Assembly: GCA_014058405.1 (NCBI GenBank)
Contig: CP047423.1
Location: 1,736,001 to 1,800,000 of the forward strand
From: Candidatus Nitrospira kreftii
Lineage (GTDB): Bacteria > Nitrospirota > Nitrospiria > Nitrospirales > Nitrospiraceae
Direction: 5' to 3'
DNA length: 64,000 bases
Shown: in pieces, positions 10,027 through 17,710 of the stretch
Position numbering within the stretch: the first letter of the stretch is position 1
Layout of the letters: each line of letters opens with the position of its first letter
Made by a program: the position numbers and the translations under genes
Notes under the pieces: model-generated
Told to the model about the DNA's origin: nothing
The model's input: the letters and a program-made list of their open reading frames with translations, nothing else
The model's database searches: none

Positions 10027-10374
10027 CTAGATGGTAGGGATGACCTTGGTACTGGGGAAATGCTTCTTCCCCCATACGACTAAAGCCCTTAAAACCGGCT
10101 TGAGGCCCTCGCCCTTCTCTGTCAACACATATTCGTAGCGTACGGGGTTTTGCTGGTAAGCCCGACGGGTCACAAGGCCGGAAGCCTCTAATTGCTTCAG
10201 TCTATCCGCAAGGATGTTCGAGGCGATTCGTTCCGAAGAGGCCATAAATTCCTGATAGCGTTTTTTGCCCAAGGCCAGATCTCGAATAACCAACAGCGTC
10301 CACTTATCTCCGAGGATATCCAGCGAATTGGTGATCGGGCAGCATGATCGCTTAAATGTGATTGTGTCATTCAT
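10027..10374 (-). CDS. HxlR-type winged-helix transcriptional regulator
   Basis: This 115-residue regulator has the HxlR pattern. It begins with CCPITNSLDILGDKWTLLVIRDL (residues about 11-33), with the conserved cysteine pair that often senses reactive electrophiles or redox change. The recognition helix and wing follow (SNILADRLKQLEASGLVTR, RYEYVLTEKG). It is transcribed away from a tautomerase gene at 10637. A perfect inverted repeat at 10477-10503 in the shared promoter region is the probable operator. Auto-repression and control of the tautomerase are inferred from this layout. Confidence 0.9.
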   Translation of the reverse strand: MNDTITFKRSCCPITNSLDILGDKWTLLVIRDLALGKKRYQEFMASSERIASNILADRLKQLEASGLVTRRAYQQNPVRYEYVLTEKGEGLKPVLRALVVWGKKHFPSTKVIPTI

Positions 10375-10476
10375 GGTTTGTGGTCATCCGGTAGCACTCA
10401 CTATATGCCTACTTAGGAAGGCTGACTGATCCAACACTGTAATATAGTCACTTGCATTCTGCAACAGAGTTGGATA

Positions 10477-10503
10477 GACTAACTTGTGATATGCAAGTTA
10501 GTC
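10477..10503. promoter_or_regulatory. palindromic operator between hxlR and tautomerase genes
   Basis: The arms GACTAACTTG and CAAGTTAGTC are perfect 10-base inverted repeats around a 7-base spacer. A second, smaller symmetric site (TTGCA-TTC-TGCAA, 10452-10464) lies just upstream and shares the CTTG/GCAA core. Divergent HxlR regulators typically bind such sites. Binding itself is inferred. Confidence 0.65.
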
Positions 10504-10636
10504 ATGCCGCTTGACAATTCTGTGTTTCGAAAGAAAGGAGGGTTGACCGATGGATCATTAGCCCAAAGGAGTCAATGGGACTTATCCGGAGATGCATAAA
10601 CCAGGAAAATGCCGAGCCAATGAGGAGAGCCACGAT

Positions 10637-11116
10637 ATGCCATTATGGAAAGTGTATCACCCAGTCGGGGCATTCACTGCAGAAGACAAAGCGGCGTTAG
10701 CCAAGCGGGTGACTGAAGTGTATGCGATGGTTCCAATCCCAAGATTTTACGTCGTATTTATTTACGAAGAGATCGCCAAGGACTCCTGCTTTGTCGGTGG
10801 TGAACTGAACAACAAATTTGTCCGGTTCAAGGTCGACCATATTGCGAGGACATTACCTGGTCAGGTCCTCAGGGAATGGTGGATCAGGACGCTTGACACA
10901 GTCATCGCTCCCTACGTCAAGGATAGGGGATATGATTGGGAAATTTCCGTGGACGAGACACCGTTCGACCTGTGGTCCCTTCAAGGGGAACTTCCTCCTC
11001 CCTTTGAGTCTGTGGCTGAGAAGCGGTGGGTGAAGGAAAATAGGGCGAGTCCCTATACCGTGGCGGAAAAAATTCCTGTCAATCTCATTCTCGCACCCGG
11101 AGTAGCGGACCGTTAG
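10637..11116 (+). CDS. tautomerase superfamily protein (cis-CaaD/Tautomerase_3 like)
   Basis: The gene encodes 159 residues beginning MPLWKVYHPVGAF. I use the ATG at 10637 because GAGGAG lies about 8 bases before it and because Met removal exposes Pro1, the catalytic base of the superfamily. Two conserved patches resemble cis-3-chloroacrylate dehalogenase-like proteins: FVRFKVDHIAR with arginines, and RGYDWEISVDETPFDLW with Tyr and Glu. The true substrate is unknown; most such proteins are not dehalogenases. It is divergent from the HxlR regulator and probably controlled by it. Confidence 0.8.
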   Translation: MPLWKVYHPVGAFTAEDKAALAKRVTEVYAMVPIPRFYVVFIYEEIAKDSCFVGGELNNKFVRFKVDHIARTLPGQVLREWWIRTLDTVIAPYVKDRGYDWEISVDETPFDLWSLQGELPPPFESVAEKRWVKENRASPYTVAEKIPVNLILAPGVADR

Positions 11117-11267
11117 GTGTTGCTTTAGCTGGCCGGAGTGTGCGGAGAGTTGTACCCAAGAGAGATGACGACCAACAGGGGAATGTCATCTTTCTTGGGC
11201 CACATTTCTCTATCCGCAGTCGAGCAAAACCAAATCACTCCTGTCGTTGTCCCGACAAACACACCCT

Positions 11268-11720
11268 TCATAACATCTCCATCCTGTCAAACTCCAAGAT
11301 GAGAGTCTCCATGAGGATGCCTCCTTCCATTGCACGCAAGGGCGAGTAACCAAGACCCACCGGACGAACATTGTCGAAGCGCCAGGTCAGCACCACTGTT
11401 GACTGGTCCTCACCCAGTAGTTCAACCTTCACGGTACGCGGTCGAGAGGCGTTTCTCTTCCGAGCCTCATCCCACCAGGCATAGAGATCCATGGACCCCA
11501 TCATCCCTCGCTTGAGGACAAGACGATTGGCAGCAGCGGCTTCAGCTCGTTCGATAGGCTGAGGGACCGTTTGAGGACGCGGATCGCCCTCGGATTTGCC
11601 GACCATAAAATCTGGGAAAATAACTTCGGCAAAGCCCGCAAGCAGAGAACGGCTGTCTCCTCGTCCAATATCAACGAGAAAGTTCGAGCTCTTATAGGGT
11701 CGTTCACTGATGACGGCCAT
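11268..11720 (-). CDS. phage tail tube-like protein (gp19 family), paralogue 2
   Basis: This 150-residue protein belongs to the T4 gp19-like tail tube family found in contractile phage tails and extracellular injection systems. Visible signatures are MAVISERPYKSSNFLVDIG at the N-terminus, NRLVLKRGMMGSMDLYAWW (about residues 65-83), and the end ILMETLILEFDRMEML. It lacks the glycine-rich KLPGL-type loop of its neighbour and has a diverged 30-60 segment. It lies 32 bases after paralogue 1 on the same strand. No sheath, baseplate, spike or ClpV-like ATPase gene is present in this window. Confidence 0.85.
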   Translation of the reverse strand: MAVISERPYKSSNFLVDIGRGDSRSLLAGFAEVIFPDFMVGKSEGDPRPQTVPQPIERAEAAAANRLVLKRGMMGSMDLYAWWDEARKRNASRPRTVKVELLGEDQSTVVLTWRFDNVRPVGLGYSPLRAMEGGILMETLILEFDRMEML

Positions 11721-11752
11721 AATGTCTTTACTCCAAACTCAAAAGCTCGAAC

Positions 11753-12205
11753 CTACTCCATTTCCAGGCGCTCGTAGGCTAACACCATTTCTTCCATTGC
11801 GACGTCGGTCCCTTTGGCATTGAGCGGACCGCTCGTATGCTTGGCGATGCGTGCCCGTAAGAGCTTCCATGTCTGGACCACGTTGCTGTGATCTTCACTT
11901 TGTAATTGTATGGTCACCGTTCGCATGGCGTTCTGGTCGCCGTTGCGGATCTGGTCAAGCCATGTATAGAGATTCAGCGAGCCGATGATCCCCCGTTTCA
12001 GTGTGACATCGCTAACCCGGTTCAAGCCGGTCAGCTTCATCACAGTATTGTCCTTGGAGTTGCCGTTGCGGTACTCGATTATCACGGCTTCCATGCCAAT
12101 GCCGCTAACCTCCTGGAAGCCCGCCTGCGGGCCTTGGGTGTCTCCGTCGCCAAGGTCGATCAGAAAATTGAACTGGCCATAGGGACGATCGCGCAAAATA
12201 GCCAT
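11753..12205 (-). CDS. phage tail tube-like protein (gp19 family), paralogue 1
   Basis: This 150-residue protein closely fits the inner-tube proteins of contractile injection systems. It carries MAILRDRPYGQFNFLIDLG, GFQEVSGIGMEAVIIEYRNG, KLTGLNRVSDVTLKRGIIG and the end VAMEEMVLAYERLEME. The start at 12205 has AAAGGAGAGGGG upstream; a longer reading from 12250 runs through that site. It is followed by a diverged paralogue and preceded by a PilZ protein 57 bases away, all on the minus strand. Tube hexamer formation is known for the family; here the rest of the machine is absent. Confidence 0.9.
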   Translation of the reverse strand: MAILRDRPYGQFNFLIDLGDGDTQGPQAGFQEVSGIGMEAVIIEYRNGNSKDNTVMKLTGLNRVSDVTLKRGIIGSLNLYTWLDQIRNGDQNAMRTVTIQLQSEDHSNVVQTWKLLRARIAKHTSGPLNAKGTDVAMEEMVLAYERLEME

Positions 12206-12262
12206 ACGTCTCCCCTCTCCTTTTCTCTCTTCCTGCCACTGACTCCACATCTTCCTCTGCTA

Positions 12263-13255
12263 TCAGAAGGGTTTCGCCCTGTAGCCATGATCGTGGCCTG
12301 ACTCCTCCTCATGTCGGCTCCGCTCTCGCAGTTCCCGTTCGGCCTCCACACGGCGCCGTTCTACCACGATCATCCGGTCGAGCTCTGCCATGTGCTGCTC
12401 GGCGAACGTTTTGACCGCCTGTCGTTCGTCTGTCAGCCAGCGCGTCAGCGACTCTTTCTTGACTCGCCATGCTTCCGCAAGTCCGAATTCACCGGAGACT
12501 GAGACCACGCCGGTGCTATTGAGGCTGCTCCGGACTTCGCTCAGTTTTCGATCGTCATGGGGAAATCGAGACACAATCTCTTTTAAGACGCCGTCGGTGG
12601 ATGTCGAACCAAGATAGTTCTGGAGAATCGCCAGAGAGAAATCGGCCTCCGTATCGCCGCCGGCTTTGACCAACTCACTGAGCGCGGCCGCGAACTCGGG
12701 CGTGCATGTGGGAAACGCTCTGCCGAGCAGGCTCCCTCCGCGAAAGCGGAATTCCGCCCGGTCCTGAGCGAACCACGCCAGTCCTTTGCTGATGGCGAGG
12801 TCAGGATCTTTTGCAAGCACGGCTTCCAGCCGTTGGAACTCAAACGGTACCCGCTCGACCTGTTCTTCGCCGCCGTCCTCAGACTTCCTTGCGAGCCCAG
12901 TTGTCATCACGTCGCTGAGCCGCTGGCGTTCTGTCTCTCTGATGCGAACAAATGCCAGCCCGGCGTGGTCCTCGTTCGCCCACTGCACATCAGCCCCATC
13001 AATCATCAGCGCCCACTCCAAGCCGGGTATTGCGATACGCAGTTCTAATGAGAGGCCAGGCAACATGAGAAGCGGACTCTCGAGCCGACACCCACTTTGT
13101 GAGAGATCGAGAATGATGCCCGTCCCTTCGGACTGCACGGAGCCCGATACTATAGCGTGAAATCGCACATACACTCGTGGGGCAGTCCGCTGATCCTCTC
13201 CCTTCAGATCCATGACTGATTGATGCTCCGTCTTCCCATCAATGGTCTCGATCAT
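12263..13255 (-). CDS. PilZ domain protein with long C-terminal helical region
   Basis: This 330-residue protein starts at an ATG at 13255 with GAGGGG just upstream. The upstream open extension to 13603 is poor coding sequence. Residues about 20-115 are a PilZ domain with both c-di-GMP binding motifs intact: R23-x3-R27 and D50-L-S-Q-S-G55. Residues about 130-270 are helical with no family I recognise. The last 60 residues are charged coiled coil (RMIVVERRRVEAERELRERSRHEEE). Being upstream of the two tail-tube genes, it may link second-messenger signalling to their use, but this is inference. Confidence 0.75.
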   Translation of the reverse strand: MIETIDGKTEHQSVMDLKGEDQRTAPRVYVRFHAIVSGSVQSEGTGIILDLSQSGCRLESPLLMLPGLSLELRIAIPGLEWALMIDGADVQWANEDHAGLAFVRIRETERQRLSDVMTTGLARKSEDGGEEQVERVPFEFQRLEAVLAKDPDLAISKGLAWFAQDRAEFRFRGGSLLGRAFPTCTPEFAAALSELVKAGGDTEADFSLAILQNYLGSTSTDGVLKEIVSRFPHDDRKLSEVRSSLNSTGVVSVSGEFGLAEAWRVKKESLTRWLTDERQAVKTFAEQHMAELDRMIVVERRRVEAERELRERSRHEEESGHDHGYRAKPF

Positions 13256-13661
13256 TTTCCCCTCAGAAAGAAACCGGGGAGAGGGGACTTGTTCCTGTAG
13301 CCTGATTGATCCAGTATGCGTCGTTTTGTTCCGGGACGCATTATCCCGCGTAGGGAGGTTCATCGGCAACAGCCCTTCGAGCGGAGCAATTCTTATGAAG
13401 AATCGACTCCCGCCTGGGGCGCGCTGAGCGGAACTATGGGAAAGATTGATTAGTTGGGTGGGACGTACAGACGTTCTCCGACAGCAGGGCTGAAAGCACT
13501 GCGCCCTTAACAGTTCAGGATTTGATGACTGTGTTGCAAGCTGCTTGACAAGTTTCAGGGGCAAGAAGAGTGAGAACCTATGGAACCGTCCCGGGCTGCA
13601 CAACCGGGGCAGTCCCTAGGTTGCCATAGAAGGGCCATTGAATTACCTGACCCTCCCTAGG
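13256..13661. other. leader region upstream of PilZ gene
   Basis: The stretch is open on the minus strand in frame with the PilZ gene for about 115 codons, but codon quality is poor and no Shine-Dalgarno is seen at its ATGs. It includes an approximate inverted repeat around 13590-13660 (CCTAGG ... CCTAGG). I treat it as non-coding leader. Confidence 0.35.
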
Positions 13662-13745
13662 CTATTGACCCTTCTTGTAGACGAAGAAAGCTGCACCCAC
13701 TAACCCGAGAATCACTCCACCGAATATCAGCCAGTTCGTATCCAT
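13662..13745 (-). CDS. 27-residue single-pass membrane protein candidate
   Basis: A minus-strand frame encodes MDTNWLIFGGVILGLVGAAF plus FVYKKGQ. This is a short N-terminus, one hydrophobic helix and a positive C-terminal anchor. AGAGG lies about 6 bases before the ATG at 13745. This looks like a genuine small membrane protein rather than chance. Its position upstream of the PilZ/tail-tube genes is noted, but no role can be proposed. Confidence 0.45.
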   Translation of the reverse strand: MDTNWLIFGGVILGLVGAAFFVYKKGQ

Positions 13746-14111
13746 TCCGTGCCTCTTTCATTGTTTCCAATAGGGCAACCATACAGGAGAAAGATGAAGA
13801 ACGAATGAGAACTCGGTGAAGAACTTTTCATGAAGTAGAAGGAGAGCGAGTGGCGAATCGTGTGCCGGTCAATGAATATCGATCTGTAGAGACTGCGCCG
13901 TGGATGATTCAGAGATTGGTGACCAGTTATGACATTCAACCGTCTGAAGGGCTTTTTCCCATCACGTCTTCTAGGTGGTTGTACTCGGTGGACAACAGTC
14001 CGTAAGTCTCCGTGGCACCGAGTTCGTACAATATTCGAATGTTGTCCGCAAATGTCTGGGAGTCCATTCCGACCCCTATTCTTTGCGAACGGGTAGATGG
14101 ATGACAGTTGT
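13746..14111. other. intergenic region with nothing recognised
   Basis: About 365 bases lie between the small membrane protein candidate and the next minus-strand gene. Plus-strand open reading here is antisense to a minus-strand gene pair and has no start signals. Nothing else was recognised. Confidence 0.35.
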
Positions 14112-14372
14112 TTACGAGGATCGGCGGCGTGAGGCGGGCTTTGGATTTTTCTTCGCTCGAATGGGGATTAACATTTTTCGCTTGGCATCAACACGCAGGC
14201 TCTGGCAGACCGTTCCAAGATCGCAATGGCAATATTCGGTGGGCACCTCGAGTTCAAGCGCCTTCAACTTTTTAATTGCGATCGGTCGAGGAAGAGGAAC
14301 CTTACTTTCTACGTCAATTCGTGCGGCGGCGACGATATTCCCTTTGGGATTGAAGACGAGGGAGAGCTTCAT
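14112..14372 (-). CDS. hypothetical basic protein, translationally coupled
   Basis: This 86-residue protein is unfamiliar to me. It begins MKLSLVFNPKGNIVAAARID, which reads like two beta strands. Its C-terminal third is very basic (KRKMLIPIRAKKNPKPASRRR), with three cysteines in the middle. Its ATG overlaps the stop of the upstream gene in an ATGA, so the two are translated together. Function is unknown. Confidence 0.5.
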   Translation of the reverse strand: MKLSLVFNPKGNIVAAARIDVESKVPLPRPIAIKKLKALELEVPTEYCHCDLGTVCQSLRVDAKRKMLIPIRAKKNPKPASRRRSS

Positions 14373-14689
14373 GGCGTGCTGACCTTGATGGCAGTAAACC
14401 GCAGATCCGTGAACTTGCCTTGGAGACCACGCGAGGTCGTATCCACTCTCACCGTGAGGATAGTGGCCTGACCACCACCCCTACCGGCGCTCGGATTCGT
14501 TCGAATATCTTCGACTGCCGTAACTCGTTCGACCGTCACAAAGACGTCGGCCTGTCGTCGCAAGGGCCGCACGCAAAAGCTCCAAAAGAACGTGCCATCC
14601 CCATAGTCCCAGGTCCAATCAACCGTGGTACCAAAGGCTTGATAGAGAAGGGCGTTTTCGTCGGTCCAATATTGGGTGGTCGTAGCCAT
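14369..14689 (-). CDS. hypothetical beta-rich protein
   Basis: This 106-residue protein begins MATTTQYWTDENALLYQAFG and is rich in aromatic residues and beta-strand patterns (WTWDYGDGTFFWSFCVRPL, ATILTVRVDTT, FTDLRFTAIKV). No family is recognised. It overlaps the following gene by 4 bases (ATGA). The pair lies upstream of the PilZ/tail-tube run on the same strand, but with gaps of several hundred bases, so shared transcription is uncertain. Confidence 0.5.
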   Translation of the reverse strand: MATTTQYWTDENALLYQAFGTTVDWTWDYGDGTFFWSFCVRPLRRQADVFVTVERVTAVEDIRTNPSAGRGGGQATILTVRVDTTSRGLQGKFTDLRFTAIKVSTP

Positions 14690-14799
14690 GGCCGCCGTTC
14701 ATAACAGAAGATTTCAAAGGAGTCAATATGAACTCGCCTCTGCCGCGACTGCGAAAGCCGCGTTGCGATCAGGGGGCCTGGGAGAACCCTGCGAGGGAA

Positions 14800-15036
14800 T
14801 CAGAAAGTTGGAGCAGTGACGAGACCGGAGCCATTCGTCAGCCATGCTGGCGAAGAGAGGATCTGCTCAGATGAGGAGGTGCTGCCGCTCACTAGCAAAA
14901 ACGTATGGGATTCGCTGGTGATGGGAAAATGGACGCCGGAGCGAGGTAGTGTTGAGGAGAAGCCTTCCAGAAAGAGGATCATGGAGAGGAGGCACACAAG
15001 GGTGATGGCCGAGCCAATACGATGTCGTTGTCTCAC
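14800..15036 (-). CDS. small putative exported protein
   Basis: This 78-residue frame starts MRQRHRIGSAITLVCLLSMI and continues with a hydrophobic stretch, matching a signal peptide or anchor of about 28 residues. The remainder is Ser/Thr-rich with no known domain. No strong Shine-Dalgarno is present and codon evidence is thin, so it may be spurious. Confidence 0.35.
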   Translation of the reverse strand: MRQRHRIGSAITLVCLLSMILFLEGFSSTLPRSGVHFPITSESHTFLLVSGSTSSSEQILSSPAWLTNGSGLVTAPTF

Positions 15037-15262
15037 GGTCTGGGATTACGGCAAACACGAGAGGCGGGGAAAGTGATTGGGATGGCAAGGGCAGCTCGGT
15101 TTGTTGGATTCACGGAACCAGAGGCCAATGGCATCGGCAGAGTTGAGCAGATAGCAAGATAAAACCTGTGTTCTGATGCACGGATCAAGGTATGACCCCA
15201 TCGTTTATCGGTCCCAGTATGGACCAATAAACAAGGTCTGTTAATGTCTTTTGCTATACCTT

Positions 15263-16828
15263 TCATAAAAACGGCTTTGGAATCTGCGGTAAGCCCAGCC
15301 ACTGGGCTAGGTCGTTGTAATGGGTTGCCAGCCTTTGAGCAAGCGCGATACCACGCTCCGCCTTCTCAATGGTTTTGCCAATCATGCTTCCAGCATTTGA
15401 TATCTTCTGAAGAAACTGTTCCAACTTGTTGATCGCCGAGGTGATTTTTACAGAGTCATATCCAGTTGTTTGGACTCTTTCCACTTCTTGTCTAATCGCT
15501 TCGATATTAGTCGCAATCTCGTCTGAATTGGTGATGGCGTTAGATAGCTCTTTGAGATCTCTGCAAATATCTCCAAGGCTAGTAGAAACTCCCACTTGAA
15601 CATTCATCGAAGAAGTTATAACTGGTGAAACGGTCACATTGACAAGATTAGACCGTGGAGGAGAAAGAGCTGCGGCTATTGAATCTGTTAACTTTTCAAT
15701 CAGATGGTCCTTCTGCGCAATAATAGTGGTTTGAAGCTGCAACAGCTCTTTTTGCGATTCAACTCTCACTTGCGCTAGTCTCATCTCATGCTTGAGTGAC
15801 ATCACCAAGAGGGAATCTTGTGTAAATTGTTCCGGGGTTATTTGCCCTGTAAGAACCAGGCCATATTCGTTCAAGGCTTGCTCAAAGATCTCAGGTTCGC
15901 CAATAACTGGTTCCACCGTCATATTCACTCGCAGACCATCTTGCTCAATTCGAACTCTAGCCCGCATATGAGGATATTTTCTCCGCAGCACCTCTCCAAA
16001 GAAGCCAAGATCGAAATTCCGGCCTGATGATGTTCTGGCGGGAACTCTATAATCCTTTCAATGACAAGCTTGTTTGAATGCGCCGTGTGCCCGAGAAGGT
16101 GAAGTTTAATTTCATCCCATCGTTCCGCTAAGACGGCCATCTCCACTACGCGATTGAGCTCTTTGACATTCCCAGGCCATGGATATTTCTCAAAGTATTC
16201 CATTAGATTCTGACGTTGCAACTTTTCCATGAACTGTTCTGCGTCTACTCCTCGTCTAGTTAGCAATGCACGAAGCAAGGGCTTTATATCCTTCGGTCTC
16301 TCCCGCAAGGGTGGCAAGTGTATAAAAATGACGTTTAGCCTGTAGTACAAGTCTTCCCTAAACAGATTGGCCTGAACCATCTGCTTCATATCGCCACTGC
16401 ATGTACCAATAAATCTACAATCTGTCGGTAGAATTTCAGTTCCACCTATTCTCTGAAACTCGCGGTCCTGAAGGACTCTCAAGAGCCTGGTCTGTGTTTG
16501 CGGGGGAATCTGATCGATATTCTGCAGCAAGATTGTGCGGCCGTTCGTAGTCTCCAGCAGCCCTTTTTTTACTCCACCGGATCCTTCAGAACCAAAAAGT
16601 TCTGTTTCTAGGAATTCTTCGGATGTAGCGGCGCAATCGAACTGTAACAAGCTTTCTCCAGCTCGACGAGACATCTGGTGTATTGTCATAGCCGCTAGAG
16701 TCTTCCCTGTACCAAGTTCTCCGGCAATTAGGACAGTCACATCAGAATTCGCCACGCGAGAAAGTAAGAGCCTTGAACGATTGAACCTTTAACGAGGTGC
16801 CGACAATTGCATCTATTGGCGTTGCCAT
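15263..16828 (-). pseudogene. frameshifted sigma-54-type AAA+ protein with unfamiliar C-terminal domain
   Basis: The gene begins at an ATG at 16828 (AGAGGT upstream). It reads IVGTSLKVQSFKAL, then hits an early stop unless one base near 16765 is skipped; after that it continues LSRVANSDVTVLIAGELGTGKT. With that correction, the spacing from the GxS motif to the Walker A matches sigma-54 activator AAA+ domains exactly. Motifs kept include FREDLYYRLNVIFIHLPPLRER and YPWPGNVKELNR. The GAFTGA loop is missing and Walker B reads ILLQNID instead of a DE pair. A second frame change near 16015-16025 joins EFPPEHHQAG to FDLGFFGEVLRRKYP and a roughly 240-residue tail, with a coiled-coil region and the end LAQWLGLPQIPKPFL. 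Two frameshifts suggest decay, though read errors are possible. Confidence 0.65.
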
Positions 16829-17226
16829 AAATAATACCTCTCTGGGTGTCAGTCGTATGAGTACAGCGAGGCTACGACTCACTGCGAGCGGATGTCAACT
16901 CGAGGAGACATAAAATAGCAGCAATTGTAATGTTATAGAGGTAAAGCAAGGGGGGGAGCTAGTTTTCGGATTTAGGATTGTTTTCATTGGCTGCCGCGTG
17001 ACGTCCAACATTTGGGCTTCTTCTACCATCGAGAGACTCAGCGGTTCGTGGCAATCATGTTGGACCGATAGACCAGGGTGGGGTGGTTTATTCATGCGCA
17101 TTGACTGGCTCGAATGATGGCCTCAAATAGCCAAAAGACGACGGTATTGTAAGATTTTCTCTTGTTTAGGTCTATGGTTCCCCGCTAAATGTTGGGCACT
17201 TGCCGATGAAGTGCCAGGATGCCGCC
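16829..17226. other. intergenic region with nothing recognised
   Basis: About 400 bases lie between the AAA+ pseudogene start and the antitoxin remnant. The region directly upstream of 16828 must hold that gene's promoter. No convincing frame or repeat was seen. Confidence 0.35.
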
Positions 17227-17434
17227 ATGCGTATCAACACAGAAAAAGTTCACGGCGGAACGATTAAGGTCGATCTCCCGGAAAGGGCGCGGTGACCGTA
17301 CTGGCTCCAGAAGGGGACGAGACCTTCGAACTCTCGTCTGAGGCAGGAGCCAAGCTGCTTGCTGCGATTGCGGAGGCCGAGCGGGGAGAGACCCCGAGCG
17401 CTGCTGATCTTTTGAAACAGATCAGACGGTTTGA
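17227..17434 (+). pseudogene. antitoxin-like remnant, frameshifted and truncated
   Basis: The frame starts MRINTEKVHGGTIKVDLPER, stops at a TGA at 17293, and continues in another frame as VTVLAPEGDETFELSSEAGA, then AIAEAERGETPSAADLLKQI. Together they resemble a small RelB/VapB-like antitoxin of about 70 residues broken by a one-base deletion near 17289. The usual toxin gene does not follow; instead sequence related to an IS30 transposase begins. This is family-level resemblance only. Confidence 0.5.
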
Positions 17435-17700
17435 GCTGGCCGTTGTGGCAAGAGCTACCGCGCCCATAGATGGGTTCGGTCGACACGTGGCGTCCCATGT
17501 GGCCAGGATCCGCGCGTTGCAGGCGTCCGGCAATCTGCTCTGGCGAGGAGCCCCCAGCTAGTGGCCCCGAACTGACCGGCGCCAGACCGGCGGCGGTTGT
17601 GTGCGTCGTGCAGGCTCGGTATGGTTGGCCACTCAGCTGTCGGTACCATCTCTTGTGCATGGCAACACTGTCGCCCATCCGGGCTTAAAGTGTTGCACTT
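17435..17700 (-). mobile_element. decayed IS30-family transposase fragment
   Basis: On the minus strand the text SSPEQIAGRL followed about 18 residues later by HVSTEPIYGRG matches the conserved central part of IS30 transposases (usually GWSPEQIAGRL ... VSHETIY). Flanking pieces appear in other frames (for example DAHNRRR near 17600), indicating frameshifts. GTGTTGCACTT at 17690-17700 resembles a common IS30-type end. No DDE core or paired terminal repeats remain, so this is a scar rather than an active element. Confidence 0.5.
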
Positions 17701-17710
17701 AAGGTTAGAG

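Noticed and set aside
11268..12205. Calling the tail-tube region a prophage
   Set aside because: No integrase, capsid, terminase, portal, lysis gene or attachment repeats are present in the window.
13256..13603. N-terminal extension of the PilZ protein by about 115 residues
   Set aside because: Composition is unlike protein, no Shine-Dalgarno supports the upstream starts, and a good site precedes the ATG at 13255.
13975..14382. Plus-strand frame of 135 codons
   Set aside because: It is antisense to the two minus-strand genes, which show ATGA coupling and better composition.
15925..16755. Calling the AAA+ gene an ordinary sigma-54-dependent activator
   Set aside because: GAFTGA is missing, Walker B is degenerate and no helix-turn-helix domain follows.
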